64,000 nucleotides of DNA from Amanita rubescens (taxonomy: Eukaryota; Basidiomycota; Agaricomycetes; Agaricales; Amanitaceae): positions 1 to 64,000 of the forward strand of contig WION01000024.1 of NCBI GenBank assembly GCA_015039365.1, read 5' to 3'. The stretch's first letter is position 1. Each line of letters begins with the position of its first letter. The notes under the pieces were generated by a model. That model did not search any database, was not told the DNA's origin, and worked only from the letters and a program-made list of their open reading frames with translations. The position numbers and the translations under genes are program-made. Shown in pieces: positions 11,440 to 20,922 of this stretch.

Positions 11440-11712
11440 TGTAAAGTTGATAAGTTTATGATAGTGGAGATATAATCTCCGAGTTATTCAAACGCGCGGT
11501 GCACTGTACTGGGTGTATTCCGGTAGTGCTAATGTGCGCGTTACAAGAATTGACTGCTTATCTAATAGGTATAAGGTGACTTAAGTAGTCACGCGTAACT
11601 ATACTAATGCTATATACGGAAAGAGATAAAATTGGGAGTTAGACAAACTCCCCAGAGTCTTGAGCATAGATATATACAACGTCCGGCTTCTACTGACAGT
11701 ACGAGCCTTACA
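11440..11712 (-). repeat. 3' LTR of element C
   Basis: 273 bp. Preceded on the minus strand by the purine-rich GCAGGGGAGAG (11713-11723), the likely polypurine tract. Identical to the 5' LTR apart from one substitution and 2 bp. Confidence 0.92.
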
Positions 11713-11723
11713 CTCTCCCCTGC
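11713..11723 (-). promoter_or_regulatory. Polypurine tract of element C
   Basis: GCAGGGGAGAG on the minus strand, directly before the 3' LTR; expected plus-strand primer. Confidence 0.6.
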
Positions 11724-11767
11724 AGGATTGAACCTGGGAGATCCGATCAATTAAACTGACGTTGTGC

Positions 11768-13834
11768 TTAATCGACGTGCATGCTTGCATCGTTCTGAGA
11801 AGGTCCTTGGACGCGATGGCCTTGATGATGTCTTGCAGGTTCACTGGTCGAATCCAGTGACGGTATTTGAAGAGTGGTGGTGAGGTGGTTCCTGACCGCG
11901 ATCGGTGAAGGCCTTGTAGCCGCGTTTCTTTCTCTGAGAGCTCGACGGCCGGGATTCTCTAGGCCGTGAGGGGGGCAAGGTTGACCAGGGGGGCAGTGCT
12001 GGGGATGATCTTCCTCGAAGGTAATTCCTCGAGAAGTCCCACAGGTGACTGGTGCAATCGGATACTCGGACTCCGCAGCGGTGGAAGTGGAGCGCGAGTT
12101 CATCCCTAGTGAGCTCTCGGAAGAACGTGAGACGGATAGGGACATAGCCCTTCGGCTCGTCGCGCAGGCTTAGCCGATCTAATGCCTCCTTGTAATCTCC
12201 GAGACGTGCAAACAGGCGGCAGGCAGTCCACCAGAACCACTCAGTAACCTGTGGTTCTTCAGGTTCTGTCATCTTAAGGAGTAGCCAAGCCGTGACGTCC
12301 TTCGCGTTCAGGCGGCCGTCTGGGTTTCGTCGCAAGAAGGAGGGTAAGCGGTTCTCCTCCGCCAGCTTTTTCAACGTCGGGCTCAGCCCGAGCGCTAAGC
12401 AGGGGAAGGTACCCAACTCTTGTAGCATCTCGAACGGTCCAACGTTGAGCGTCCGATCGTTGGTCGAATGGGACAAAGGAAGCTTCCTTCGCCATCTGCA
12501 TCGGGAATCCGCTGACCCATAGTCGATATCCTCTGAGACGGTTCGCCTTTTCGAACAGCGCTGAGCTACTACGATTCCAGTGTGTCGGGTCGCTAACGCA
12601 GACGTGACCGTGTTTGCTCTGGAATGCTTTGGAATCCTTGTCGAGACGGAAGGGGGTTTGATCTCCAATGTATTGACTGTTTGTCATCGGTTGAAAAGCA
12701 TCTTCTGCCTTGGAAGGGGGAGAATCTTCCCCCTCGGGCGTATCGTGTCGATCTAGCCCTTCTTCATCCGGTATCGAAACCTCATCAGAGTCGTCCGTCA
12801 GGTACATCTTGGGAGCTTTGCCGGTCCCTTTTACTCGAATGTTTGAAGATACGTCGCTCTGAGGTGATGGGGATCGCGGGGTTGGCTCAGTAGGAGGAGG
12901 TGGCGCGTCTAGGCCCGTAGCCTGTTCTTTTTCCTTCTCTTTCGCAGAGGAGGTGGGTTTGGCCGACGAGGGAGCAGGAGCGGAGGTGGGTTTGGCCGTC
13001 GAAGGAGCAGGGCTTCCTTCGATTCTAGATAGCAAGGATCGGTCCGGCTGTACAGGGACTGATGGCGGTTGGCTTCGTTCATATCCCCAGTGCTGGAGAT
13101 TGAGGTCTCCTGAATTCACTGCCCGTGGGTCTACCTCGGGTTTCTCCCCTACGGAAATGAGGCCCTTGGCTATTCAGGCGGCTTTCGAGCCGACGGTTCT
13201 TATCAAGTAACTCGTCTATGTCTCGTTCCAAGTTTTCGGCACGGCGGCGGTACCGGTCAAGCTCGTCCTTAAGAGCACCGACTTCTCGATCAGCAGATCG
13301 GATACCCGCTTGGTAGGCGTCTTCCCGATCTCTTCTGTTTTCTTCTTCTAGAACTCGACGCCAGTGTCGTTTCTGTTTGTCGATAAAAATCTCAAGGGCT
13401 CCGCCCTGAGTCTGTTTGGCTACGTGTGCGGCGAAGTCCGCACACTCTTCGCATTTGGTGAGGTGGAGTAGGATATGAGTGGATTCATGTACTTCCCACT
13501 CCGGCAGTACTTTGGAAAGGAAATCGGCAGTGTCAACGGGCCGGCGACGCGAGGAGAGTCCTCGGGATTCGTCGGGTGAGGGAGAGCGAGTGCGTCTCCG
13601 GCGATCTTTTTCCCTACCCGTGACTTGCGGGGGTGAGGACAGACCGCGCTTTGAGCGCGTATTCTCGTTTTGCGAGGGTTGTCGGCTAAAGGTGAAGTCG
13701 CGCGATGTGGACATGAGGATGGAGTGATAAAAGAGAGGACGCGTGGGAGGTTCCCACAGCTGTCTTACATGGATCTCCCAATTTGGTAACTGGCGTAAGA
13801 CGGGCCAATCGGGAGGGTACACTGCCACCGAAGG
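11768..13834 (-). CDS. Element C extra ORF region downstream of pol (ORF3)
   Basis: About 2 kb of coding-looking sequence between integrase and 3' LTR, in three overlapping minus frames. 13834-13079 follows the pol UGA in the same frame (first ATG at 13714). It has an Arg/Ser-rich start, HLTKCEECADFAAHV (possible Cys/His metal site) and a charged coiled coil (REVGALKDELDRYRRRAENL and on). 13119-12274 is Pro/Ser/Ala-rich and acidic. 12668-11841 holds a compact region with WLLLKMTEPEEPQVTEWFWW and a basic Ser-rich tail. Adjacent frames shift by one. Because C is young, these shifts may be real gene structure rather than decay. I recognise no family; it occupies the position of env or accessory genes but shows no signal peptide or membrane segment. 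Confidence 0.55.
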
Positions 13835-16800
13835 TCAAACTCTCCGAAGTTCGGAGGGCTTGGTAACTCCTTCGAGTTCCAGGTAGTGATCCAAGGCTTC
13901 GAGATCATTGACCACATGTAGTGGTTCCCAGGTGAAATCACCCAGAGCCCATCGCACCTTGAATTTAAGGCGGGGCGTCCACTTGTGATCCTCGATGGCC
14001 TCTACAACCCATTCACGTTCCGGGTCCACACCGACGTCGTAGTTCGTTTGCGATTCCCTTTTCGGGAACTTGTCAGGATCATTCCCAACGAATTGTTTTA
14101 GTAGCTTCTCGTGGAATACATCATGCATTTTACGAGATAGTAAGTCGGGAGAGAGCTCCAGCTTGTAAGTTGAACTCTCCGGGTAAGCTTTGATGATCTT
14201 GAATGGTCCGATAAACTTCGGACACAGTTTCCTAGCGCGTCCACGAGGGAGGTTAATGTTTTCCGTCGAAAGGAGCACTAAGTCGTCCTTTTGGAAATTT
14301 TGTCCGTCTCGTCGGTGCTTGTTAGCCTGTTTAGCCTGACGAGTTCTTTGTACGGTGATGTTGTCGAAGGTCTTGTCCAGTACGCCTGTGATCCGCTCGA
14401 CGAATTGCTTCACGCCCTCTCGTGGGCTATCGAAGCTGGCGCCACGTATCATACGAGGTAGCCATCCATAGTTTGCTTCGAAGGGGGCGTGGCCAGTGGT
14501 TTTGTTGTGAGCAGAGTTCATGGCGAATTCCACCAGTGGCAATTGTTCCACCCAGTTCGTCTGGTAGTCATTCACCACTGATCGCAGAACTTGCGACATG
14601 GTTTGAATGGCTCTTTCCGACGAACCGTCGGTTTGAGGGTGGTATGACGAGGACATCAGCAAACGCTGGCCTAGGATTTTGCTTAATTCCTTCCAGAATT
14701 GGGACGTGAACTTCGTGTCGCGGTCAGACACGATGGACTCCGGGATGCCATGAAGCCTGACGATCTCCTTAACGTATAATTCAGCCACTCGTTTGGCTGA
14801 TACGTCGGTTCGCGTCGGGATTAAGTGTACCATCCCTGTCATTCGACAAACGACAAGGAGGATGTAGTTGAAGTTGTCTACTTCAACGAAGGGGCCAACG
14901 AAGTCCATGCCGATGCTTTCCCAAGGCCGTGAAGGGAATGTCATGTTATGGAGCCATCCTGGGCTCTTCTGTCGGGAGTGTTTCGTCGTCTGACATTTTC
15001 CGCATGATTTGCAGAAGTCATCGACATCTTCAGCCATTGTGGCCCACCAGAACCAACGTCTGATGTATTTGAGCGTTCGCTCAGTTCCTAAGTGGCCGAT
15101 AGTCTGGTGACAGGCGTCAATGACGAGCCCTTTCAGAGATTTCCCTTTGAGCAGGCCGTCAGGGACACAGACGACTCTTGATCCCGTCCTGTTATTGGTC
15201 CAAAGCAGATCCTTCTGCTTTGAAAACTTGTTGAACCTGTCGGTATGTTCCCAGATATGAGCTAGGAACTTGTCCTTTGTGTACGACTCGGGAAAAGCCT
15301 TGAATATCGACTGGAAGCTTCCGTCGATAGGGTTGATATCTGGAGGATTCTCTGTCTCCGTTTCTTTGCTTCGAGATATATTTTGAGCTTCTACAGCTCG
15401 TTGTTCAACATGGTCGCGGACCAGCTCCTTCCTCCCAGAAGTAGGATATGCATTCACTTTAAACGCGATCAACTCTGCTGTTCGAGCAATGGTGAGGTCA
15501 TTACGCTCCGGATCCAGTCTGAAATCCGCGTTGACGTATGCCGAAACATCGTGAGTTTCGTCCGGCTCATCGCTCGCAAAGTATCTAGACAGCGCGTCCG
15601 CGACAATGTTCTTCTCTCCCTTCAGGTACTGCATTTTAAAGTTGAATCTGGAGAGGTATTCCCACCATCGTGTTCTACGGTGGGATCGTGTCGGGGCCTC
15701 GTTGAAGAACGTTAATGCCTGGTGGTCGGTGACGACGGTAAAAGCGAGACCTAGGAGTTTGTCTTCCCAGCGCAGTAATGCTTCCAGGACGCCTAGTAGC
15801 TCTTGTTCCCAAGTGCAGTAATTCATTTGGGCAGGCGTGAATTTCCGCGAGAAGAATCCCGCGGGCCATATCGTATCCCAGGTCGGCCCTTGTCCGTACC
15901 AGCAGCCGACTCCTGTCGCAGAAGCGTCCGTGATTACCCAAATAGGGACGTCAAGTTTCCCGTTTATGGGTCGACAGACAATGTTCTTCTCGACCAAATT
16001 CTTGAGTTTCTTGAAGCAGAGATCGTGGAAGTCTGTCCACACAAATTCTCTGTTATTACTGCACATTCCAGTTAATGGAGCAGTATATTCCGTAGCCTTT
16101 GGAATGTATTGAGCGAGGTATTGAATGACCCCGTTGAATCTCAGGACGTCCTGGTAGTTTCTGGGCGTTCGCCATTGTGTGATCTTGTCAACTTTCGAGG
16201 GATCAATATGTATTCCCTCGTCGTCAACTATGAACCCCAGACAGTCCATATTTGTCGAAAATAGGTCGATCTTTTCCGGGTTTCTGCTTAGGTACAACCT
16301 GAGCTTTCTGAGACGGTCAAAGACCATCTGTAAGTGATCTTCGTGTTCCTCGCGAGTGTCTGAGAACACGAATATGTCGTCTTGATAGCAATGGACGAAG
16401 ACGGCTGACATGTCGGCAAAGGAGAAGTTCATTAACTTCTGGAAAGTAGCGGGCCCGTTTTTGTCTCCCTGTTGCATTACCATGCTTTTCATGTTCCCGT
16501 AGATTGTGGAGAATACAGTCCGGGACTCGTGTTCAGGGGAGATACGGATCTGTTCGTAGGCGTCGGATAAGTCAATCTTCGAGCGGAATTTCGCTCGGGC
16601 CACATCGTTCCTAATCGTCTCTTGATCAGGCATGGGCGTGGAATCAGATAGTGTGTTATCGTTGCGTTGTCTGGCGTCAATGACGGTCCTTATTTTTCCG
16701 CTTTTCTTGAAGGCTATCAGCATAGGGGCCGAGGAGGGTAGTTCCGTCCTGACCCAGTATCCCGCCTTTAGGTATCGGTCTACTTTCTCCTTGAGTTCAT

Positions 16801-17029
16801 CTCTAAGTGGCTCCGGGCATTTTGCCGCTCTGTGAACGATCTTGAGATTCGGATTTATTAGTGGAATCTCGTGGTTGATTATACGTAGAGGAGGCATGGT
16901 TAACTCCTCTGGCGCTTGTAAGTCTTTTACTTTGTCGATCCATTTCAGGCGTAATTTATTTCTTTCCTCCGTCGTTATGGAGGTGGTACCCTTCCGCCCA
17001 ACGTCTGCTGCTGCGGAATAGGGCTTCAT
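13835..17029 (-). CDS. Element C pol: RT, RNase H, integrase, chromodomain
   Basis: Intact 1064-codon frame. RT shows KSGKIRTVIDARQRN, then CYQDDIFVFSD (catalytic YQDD, near residue 214). RNase H has VITDASATGVGCWYGQG and ADALSRYF. Integrase has an HHCC zinc motif (HQTIGHLGTERT ... CKSCGKCQ, near 640-690) and the rve core with MDFVGPF, SDRDTKFTSQFW and DGSSERAIQT. The C-terminus has a chromodomain (LKFKVRWALGDFTWEPLHVV, near 1020-1045). The frame is identical to gag (20539 minus 17029 is 3 x 1170), separated only by UGA at 17048-17050; the first AUG in pol is six codons after it. Expression by stop-codon readthrough is the likely route. Confidence 0.93.
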   Translation of the reverse strand: MKPYSAAADVGRKGTTSITTEERNKLRLKWIDKVKDLQAPEELTMPPLRIINHEIPLINPNLKIVHRAAKCPEPLRDELKEKVDRYLKAGYWVRTELPSSAPMLIAFKKSGKIRTVIDARQRNDNTLSDSTPMPDQETIRNDVARAKFRSKIDLSDAYEQIRISPEHESRTVFSTIYGNMKSMVMQQGDKNGPATFQKLMNFSFADMSAVFVHCYQDDIFVFSDTREEHEDHLQMVFDRLRKLRLYLSRNPEKIDLFSTNMDCLGFIVDDEGIHIDPSKVDKITQWRTPRNYQDVLRFNGVIQYLAQYIPKATEYTAPLTGMCSNNREFVWTDFHDLCFKKLKNLVEKNIVCRPINGKLDVPIWVITDASATGVGCWYGQGPTWDTIWPAGFFSRKFTPAQMNYCTWEQELLGVLEALLRWEDKLLGLAFTVVTDHQALTFFNEAPTRSHRRTRWWEYLSRFNFKMQYLKGEKNIVADALSRYFASDEPDETHDVSAYVNADFRLDPERNDLTIARTAELIAFKVNAYPTSGRKELVRDHVEQRAVEAQNISRSKETETENPPDINPIDGSFQSIFKAFPESYTKDKFLAHIWEHTDRFNKFSKQKDLLWTNNRTGSRVVCVPDGLLKGKSLKGLVIDACHQTIGHLGTERTLKYIRRWFWWATMAEDVDDFCKSCGKCQTTKHSRQKSPGWLHNMTFPSRPWESIGMDFVGPFVEVDNFNYILLVVCRMTGMVHLIPTRTDVSAKRVAELYVKEIVRLHGIPESIVSDRDTKFTSQFWKELSKILGQRLLMSSSYHPQTDGSSERAIQTMSQVLRSVVNDYQTNWVEQLPLVEFAMNSAHNKTTGHAPFEANYGWLPRMIRGASFDSPREGVKQFVERITGVLDKTFDNITVQRTRQAKQANKHRRDGQNFQKDDLVLLSTENINLPRGRARKLCPKFIGPFKIIKAYPESSTYKLELSPDLLSRKMHDVFHEKLLKQFVGNDPDKFPKRESQTNYDVGVDPEREWVVEAIEDHKWTPRLKFKVRWALGDFTWEPLHVVNDLEALDHYLELEGVTKPSELRRV

Positions 17030-17044
17030 ATTCTCGGGTCCTTG

Positions 17045-17050
17045 TAGTCA
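17045..17050 (-). promoter_or_regulatory. UGA-CUA readthrough context between gag and pol of C
   Basis: On the minus strand the gag stop is TGA followed by CTA CAA GGA, in frame with pol. UGA CUA is the established leaky stop context. Confidence 0.55.
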
Positions 17051-20000
17051 ATGAGAGCGTTTATACGGCACCGAGGGGCTAGGATTCCTCCCGTTGCTGC
17101 TGCTCATAGACTTGCGTGGTTGCGAGCTAAACCCGTTTCCTTTTGTGCTAGACTTGGTTTTATCGACGGCGTCACCCGTTTCCTCCCCATTTTTGGAGAC
17201 AGGACTGCTAAAATCGCCTTCCCGGACTGGGAACCATCTGTCCTTCAACTTGAAGGATCCGTGTCCAGCATAATTCAATATAATCTTGTGTTCCTTCAGG
17301 AATGGTGTCCCGAGAATAACGTTGTAACGGTCAAGGTTGACCACGTCGAAGTATCGCATTTGTTTGAACTCCCCTACTTGGAGTTCTGCGCGTGCTCCAT
17401 GATTAATGGAAGACCTTGATCCAGAGGTAGCCATTTGCAGTTTTATTGGCTTCTTGAGCTGGAACATTTCCAGCGCGAGTACAGACGCGAAATTGGCCGA
17501 TATCATGTCGAGGGTACTTCCCCCATCCATTAATACGTGGGCCCTGTTGCCGTTAATCCGCATGTAACCTTCTATAACGCCCAAACGCTTGAAGTCTCTT
17601 TTCGGCCCATCCTCAAGTCTGAGTGACCCGAATTCTTTGGTAGCTCGTTGTCGATACGCGACAAGTTCGCCATTCGTCTCATTAGCTTTGCAGGACTCCA
17701 TACGTTCGTCGTCTTCTACTATGCGTGTTGTTCGGCAATCCCACACCATTGGCTCTGGCATGTCGTCCTGAGCGTGTTCGTCGACAGAGGAGGTGTCCTC
17801 GTATTCAACGCTGCTGCCTGACATTAGAGACCAGTCGACAAGTTCTGGCCTCCCACGAGATCCTGGCTCGTGGTAAACGACGACGTCGTCTTCGTCATCC
17901 AACGACTCCACGTAAGGCCTTATAGCGCAAGCCTGGGGGCACCAGTCGTTCAGGGACAGATTGTCCGAGTCTGGGCCATTTTCTGCTTGTTCATCCGATT
18001 GATCCTCGTGATCATCATCTTGGCCTGACTCTGAATCTTCAGAGTCTCCGGTGTCAGCGTCTGCAGCATTGCCTTGCGCTTCCGCTTCCTCATCCTCGTC
18101 AGCAGGCTCCGCGTTGGCGGATCTGTTCTTGCCCGTCTTTTTGGGACAATCTTTACTGATGTGTCCTTTTCTCTTACAGTGGTAGCATTCCACTGACTTC
18201 GATGACGGGTCCGTCGGCTTGTCGTCCCTTGCCTCTTTCTTAGGCTTCTTTACGAACTTCCTCCCCGACAGTTTTGACGATTTGCCTGAAGACGATTTGT
18301 AGGTTTGATTTTGAGAGCCAGTTATAGCGTTTTTGCTCATTCGCTCGTTACGATGACTCTCTTCATATAACTGGCCTTGTTCGATCGCATTCGCTTTATC
18401 AAACAGGAGGTCAAAGTCTGAGCTCTCCGGGTTCAACCCGAAGCATAGGACCGCGCCAGAGACTTCCGGCTTTAGTGCGTCTAGGAAACGACGTTTCATG
18501 TCGTACTCGGAGGGCTGTTGAATCATGAGCTGACTCAACCGTTCGAGTTCCTTCTTAAGGTCGGCTACCGTCCTGTTCTTCTGTTTGAGACGGTCGAATC
18601 GTACGGCCGCGTCCCGAGCTGATACGTCTTTCACAAAGTGTCGTTTGAGTTCGATCATGGCAGACTGGAAGTTCCACCTGCCGTCCGCGTTGAGATTGAT
18701 GGTGTGTTGATACCATCTTAGCGCTCTATCTTTTAATGTTGCGCCCAATATACCGACTCGGTGAGCGTCCGAATCCGGCTTCATCAGGTTGTAGTTCAAT
18801 AGGTATAATAGAAGTTCTCGTAGAAACTTCATGTATGCGTCCATAGATTCACTTCCCGAGTATTCAGGAAGTGATATTTTCATCAGCTTCCCAACATTGA
18901 TGGCGTCGGAGCGATGTTCCGCTGCCTGAAGGGCATTGAGGATTTCTGACCTGACCATGTCGTCCGTTCTTTCGGACGAGCGATCAACAATGGTCAAAGG
19001 ACCAATAGTGATAGGGTTGCGCCCGACATTGCTGACTGACATGCTGGGTCTATAACCCGGTATATGTCCTAAGTATCGAGAATTCCGTGGGACTCTGTCC
19101 TCGGGGTTTCCTCCATCAGCAGAACTTGGGGATGAAGGGCTTGGTGTACCGCGTGGCCTTCTTTGATCTGGAACGTCATTCGTCGCGGCGTTCCCTGAGG
19201 CAACGCCCAAAGGCGTCGTGTTCGCGCCCGTGAGGAAGGGCTCCCTTCGTGGCGGTTCCTCAAATCTTGTCTGCCTTCGGTTTGGAGATAAACGTTCGAA
19301 AAGCGTAGCAGGATCAGTTCCCGCCTTAATCTCTGCCAGGACGGCGTTCCTGGCGCTGGTCGTTAATCGAGCATCATAGCTCGGAACGGACTCATTCCGC
19401 CCCTGACGATTTGCGAAACTTCCCGTATCTCCCGTTGAGCGTCTGAACTCTAGCTTCTTGAGGGTAATCAGTGCGTCTAGTTCGCCCGACTCATGTAGGC
19501 GAGCAATAAGTTCTTCCCTGTCGTCGGGTTCAGCAGGGGCCATGCCTCTGCCTCTATATCGAGAGGACAGGATCGATATATGTTCGGTCGTGTCTTGCGG
19601 TTCCACGGACACGTAGCTCAAAGCTGGGGACTGTGATCTCACAGAACCTTGAGGGGAGGGTTCCCTCTCGGAGTAAGATCGTTGACTTCTCGTTCGTCGA
19701 AGTTCATCTAAGAGCAGGGTTTGGATCTGCGTATTCTTATCGTTTGAGGTGCGAAGTTCTTGTTGTACTGAGACGTTGAACTCGCGGAGCTCTCTCAGTA
19801 TTTGGGACATTCCAATACTGAATTGTTGCTGTTGTCTTGCCATGGAGTTGTTAATAGAATCCTTGATTTCGCGGAGCTTTCCGCGAGTGATGTTGTCCGC
19901 TAACTGACTGGCGTGAGCGGGATTTGGGATAGCCGTCTCCATGACTGATGGGGCTAAGAGAAGTGGCATATCTTCGGAAAGGGGGGTAACCCGTTCCAGG

Positions 20001-20539
20001 ATATCCTGTGGGACTTCGGGCTGAATTTCAGCCTGTTCCTTGTCTGGGGAAGTCAATTGTTGGACTTCCCGTTCCTCTTCGGCATTCCTAGAGGCTTGCT
20101 GGCTAAGCCTAAATGGCAATTGTGTTATTGGCCCGAACGGAACTCGACCTTCGGGAGGGGAGTTAAGCGATATCCCCCTTCTGTATTCGCTTGGTCTCGA
20201 GTCCTCTGGACTCGTTTTAGGTGGCTTGGGTTTCATTCCGAGGAGGGAAGGTTCCGTCCTCGGGGAGCGAGAAGGTCTCGCTGGGGACCTATTACTCCTA
20301 GCGGGAGTTGCAGGAGCCACTGCAGCTTTTACGTGTGAGGCTGCATGAGCGTAACTTGCGCTCCTCACGGTTACGTTGCCGGTATCCAGTGCCGGGCCGG
20401 ACGCGGGTTTTGACGCGTTCGACGTGCTAACCGAACGTTGGACTAACACGGGGGAACTTCCCCCGGAGCCAGCGGGCGTGTTTGAAAGAGAAGCCCTAGT
20501 GGTTTTCTTGTTCTTGGCTTTGTTCGGCGCGAAGGACAT
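17048..20539 (-). CDS. Element C gag with protease
   Basis: Intact 1163-residue product beginning MSFAPNKAKNKK, unusually long for Gag. The N-terminal half is Ser/Pro/Arg-rich and low in complexity. A Gag capsid-like region lies near 560-740 (KLMKISLPEYSGSESMDAYM, then LKDRALRWYQHTINL). A CCHC knuckle CYHCKRKGHISKDC is near 785, followed by a very acidic Glu/Asp stretch, then a retropepsin-like domain near 985-1085 (VLMDGGSTLDMIS; FLKEHKIILNY). The protease motif is DGG rather than DSG, a variant also seen in other gypsy elements. Protease thus sits in the gag frame, and the UGA-CUA stop separates it from RT. Confidence 0.92.
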   Translation of the reverse strand: MSFAPNKAKNKKTTRASLSNTPAGSGGSSPVLVQRSVSTSNASKPASGPALDTGNVTVRSASYAHAASHVKAAVAPATPARSNRSPARPSRSPRTEPSLLGMKPKPPKTSPEDSRPSEYRRGISLNSPPEGRVPFGPITQLPFRLSQQASRNAEEEREVQQLTSPDKEQAEIQPEVPQDILERVTPLSEDMPLLLAPSVMETAIPNPAHASQLADNITRGKLREIKDSINNSMARQQQQFSIGMSQILRELREFNVSVQQELRTSNDKNTQIQTLLLDELRRTRSQRSYSEREPSPQGSVRSQSPALSYVSVEPQDTTEHISILSSRYRGRGMAPAEPDDREELIARLHESGELDALITLKKLEFRRSTGDTGSFANRQGRNESVPSYDARLTTSARNAVLAEIKAGTDPATLFERLSPNRRQTRFEEPPRREPFLTGANTTPLGVASGNAATNDVPDQRRPRGTPSPSSPSSADGGNPEDRVPRNSRYLGHIPGYRPSMSVSNVGRNPITIGPLTIVDRSSERTDDMVRSEILNALQAAEHRSDAINVGKLMKISLPEYSGSESMDAYMKFLRELLLYLLNYNLMKPDSDAHRVGILGATLKDRALRWYQHTINLNADGRWNFQSAMIELKRHFVKDVSARDAAVRFDRLKQKNRTVADLKKELERLSQLMIQQPSEYDMKRRFLDALKPEVSGAVLCFGLNPESSDFDLLFDKANAIEQGQLYEESHRNERMSKNAITGSQNQTYKSSSGKSSKLSGRKFVKKPKKEARDDKPTDPSSKSVECYHCKRKGHISKDCPKKTGKNRSANAEPADEDEEAEAQGNAADADTGDSEDSESGQDDDHEDQSDEQAENGPDSDNLSLNDWCPQACAIRPYVESLDDEDDVVVYHEPGSRGRPELVDWSLMSGSSVEYEDTSSVDEHAQDDMPEPMVWDCRTTRIVEDDERMESCKANETNGELVAYRQRATKEFGSLRLEDGPKRDFKRLGVIEGYMRINGNRAHVLMDGGSTLDMISANFASVLALEMFQLKKPIKLQMATSGSRSSINHGARAELQVGEFKQMRYFDVVNLDRYNVILGTPFLKEHKIILNYAGHGSFKLKDRWFPVREGDFSSPVSKNGEETGDAVDKTKSSTKGNGFSSQPRKSMSSSNGRNPSPSVPYKRSH

Positions 20540-20646
20540 CGCGTCGTTCTATTTAATTTTGAGTTTGTTTGTTTTTCTAGGTTTTTGGTTGATTTTCGAT
20601 TGTAAGTTGCCGCGCTACTACACACAACGTGGTAGTGCAAAAAAGT
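20540..20646 (-). promoter_or_regulatory. Leader and primer-site region of element C
   Basis: About 107 bp between the 5' LTR and the gag ATG. On the minus strand the LTR is followed by CTTTTTTGCACTACCACG. It lacks a leading TGG, so I cannot assign a tRNA primer. Confidence 0.4.
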
Positions 20647-20917
20647 GTAAAGTTGATAAGTTTATAATAGTGGAGATATAATCTCCGAGTTATTCAAACG
20701 CGCGGTGCACTGTACTGGGTGTATTCCGGTAGTGCTAATGTGCGCGTTACAAGAATTGACTGCTTATCTAATAGGTATAAGGTGACTTAAGTAGTCACGC
20801 GTAACTATACTAATGCTATATACGGAAAGAGATAAAATTGGGAGTTAGACAAACTCCCCAGAGTCTTGAGCATAGATATATACAACGTCCGGCTTCTACT
20901 GACGTACGAGCCTTACA
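20647..20917 (-). repeat. 5' LTR of element C
   Basis: 271 bp, TG...CA ends on the minus strand. Almost identical to 11440-11712. Confidence 0.92.
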
Positions 20918-20922
20918 CACCG

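Larger units (their letters stand above)
11440..20917 (-). mobile_element. Ty3/gypsy element C, young and nearly intact
   Basis: 9,478-bp element on the minus strand, with a perfect 5-bp TSD CACCG (11435-11439 and 20918-20922). LTRs are 271-273 bp, TGTAAGG...CTTTACA on the minus strand, and differ by one substitution and a 2-bp indel, so insertion was recent. Order: 5' LTR (20647-20917), gag, in-frame UGA, pol with integrase and chromodomain, UGA, extra ORF region, polypurine tract, 3' LTR (11440-11712). It sits inside the third ORF of B. GC content and codon use are visibly higher than in B, suggesting a different lineage. Confidence 0.95.

Noticed and set aside
13079..13828. Element C ORF3 as a retroviral-type env
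   Set aside because: No signal peptide, transmembrane segment or Cys-rich ectodomain; charged coiled coil instead.
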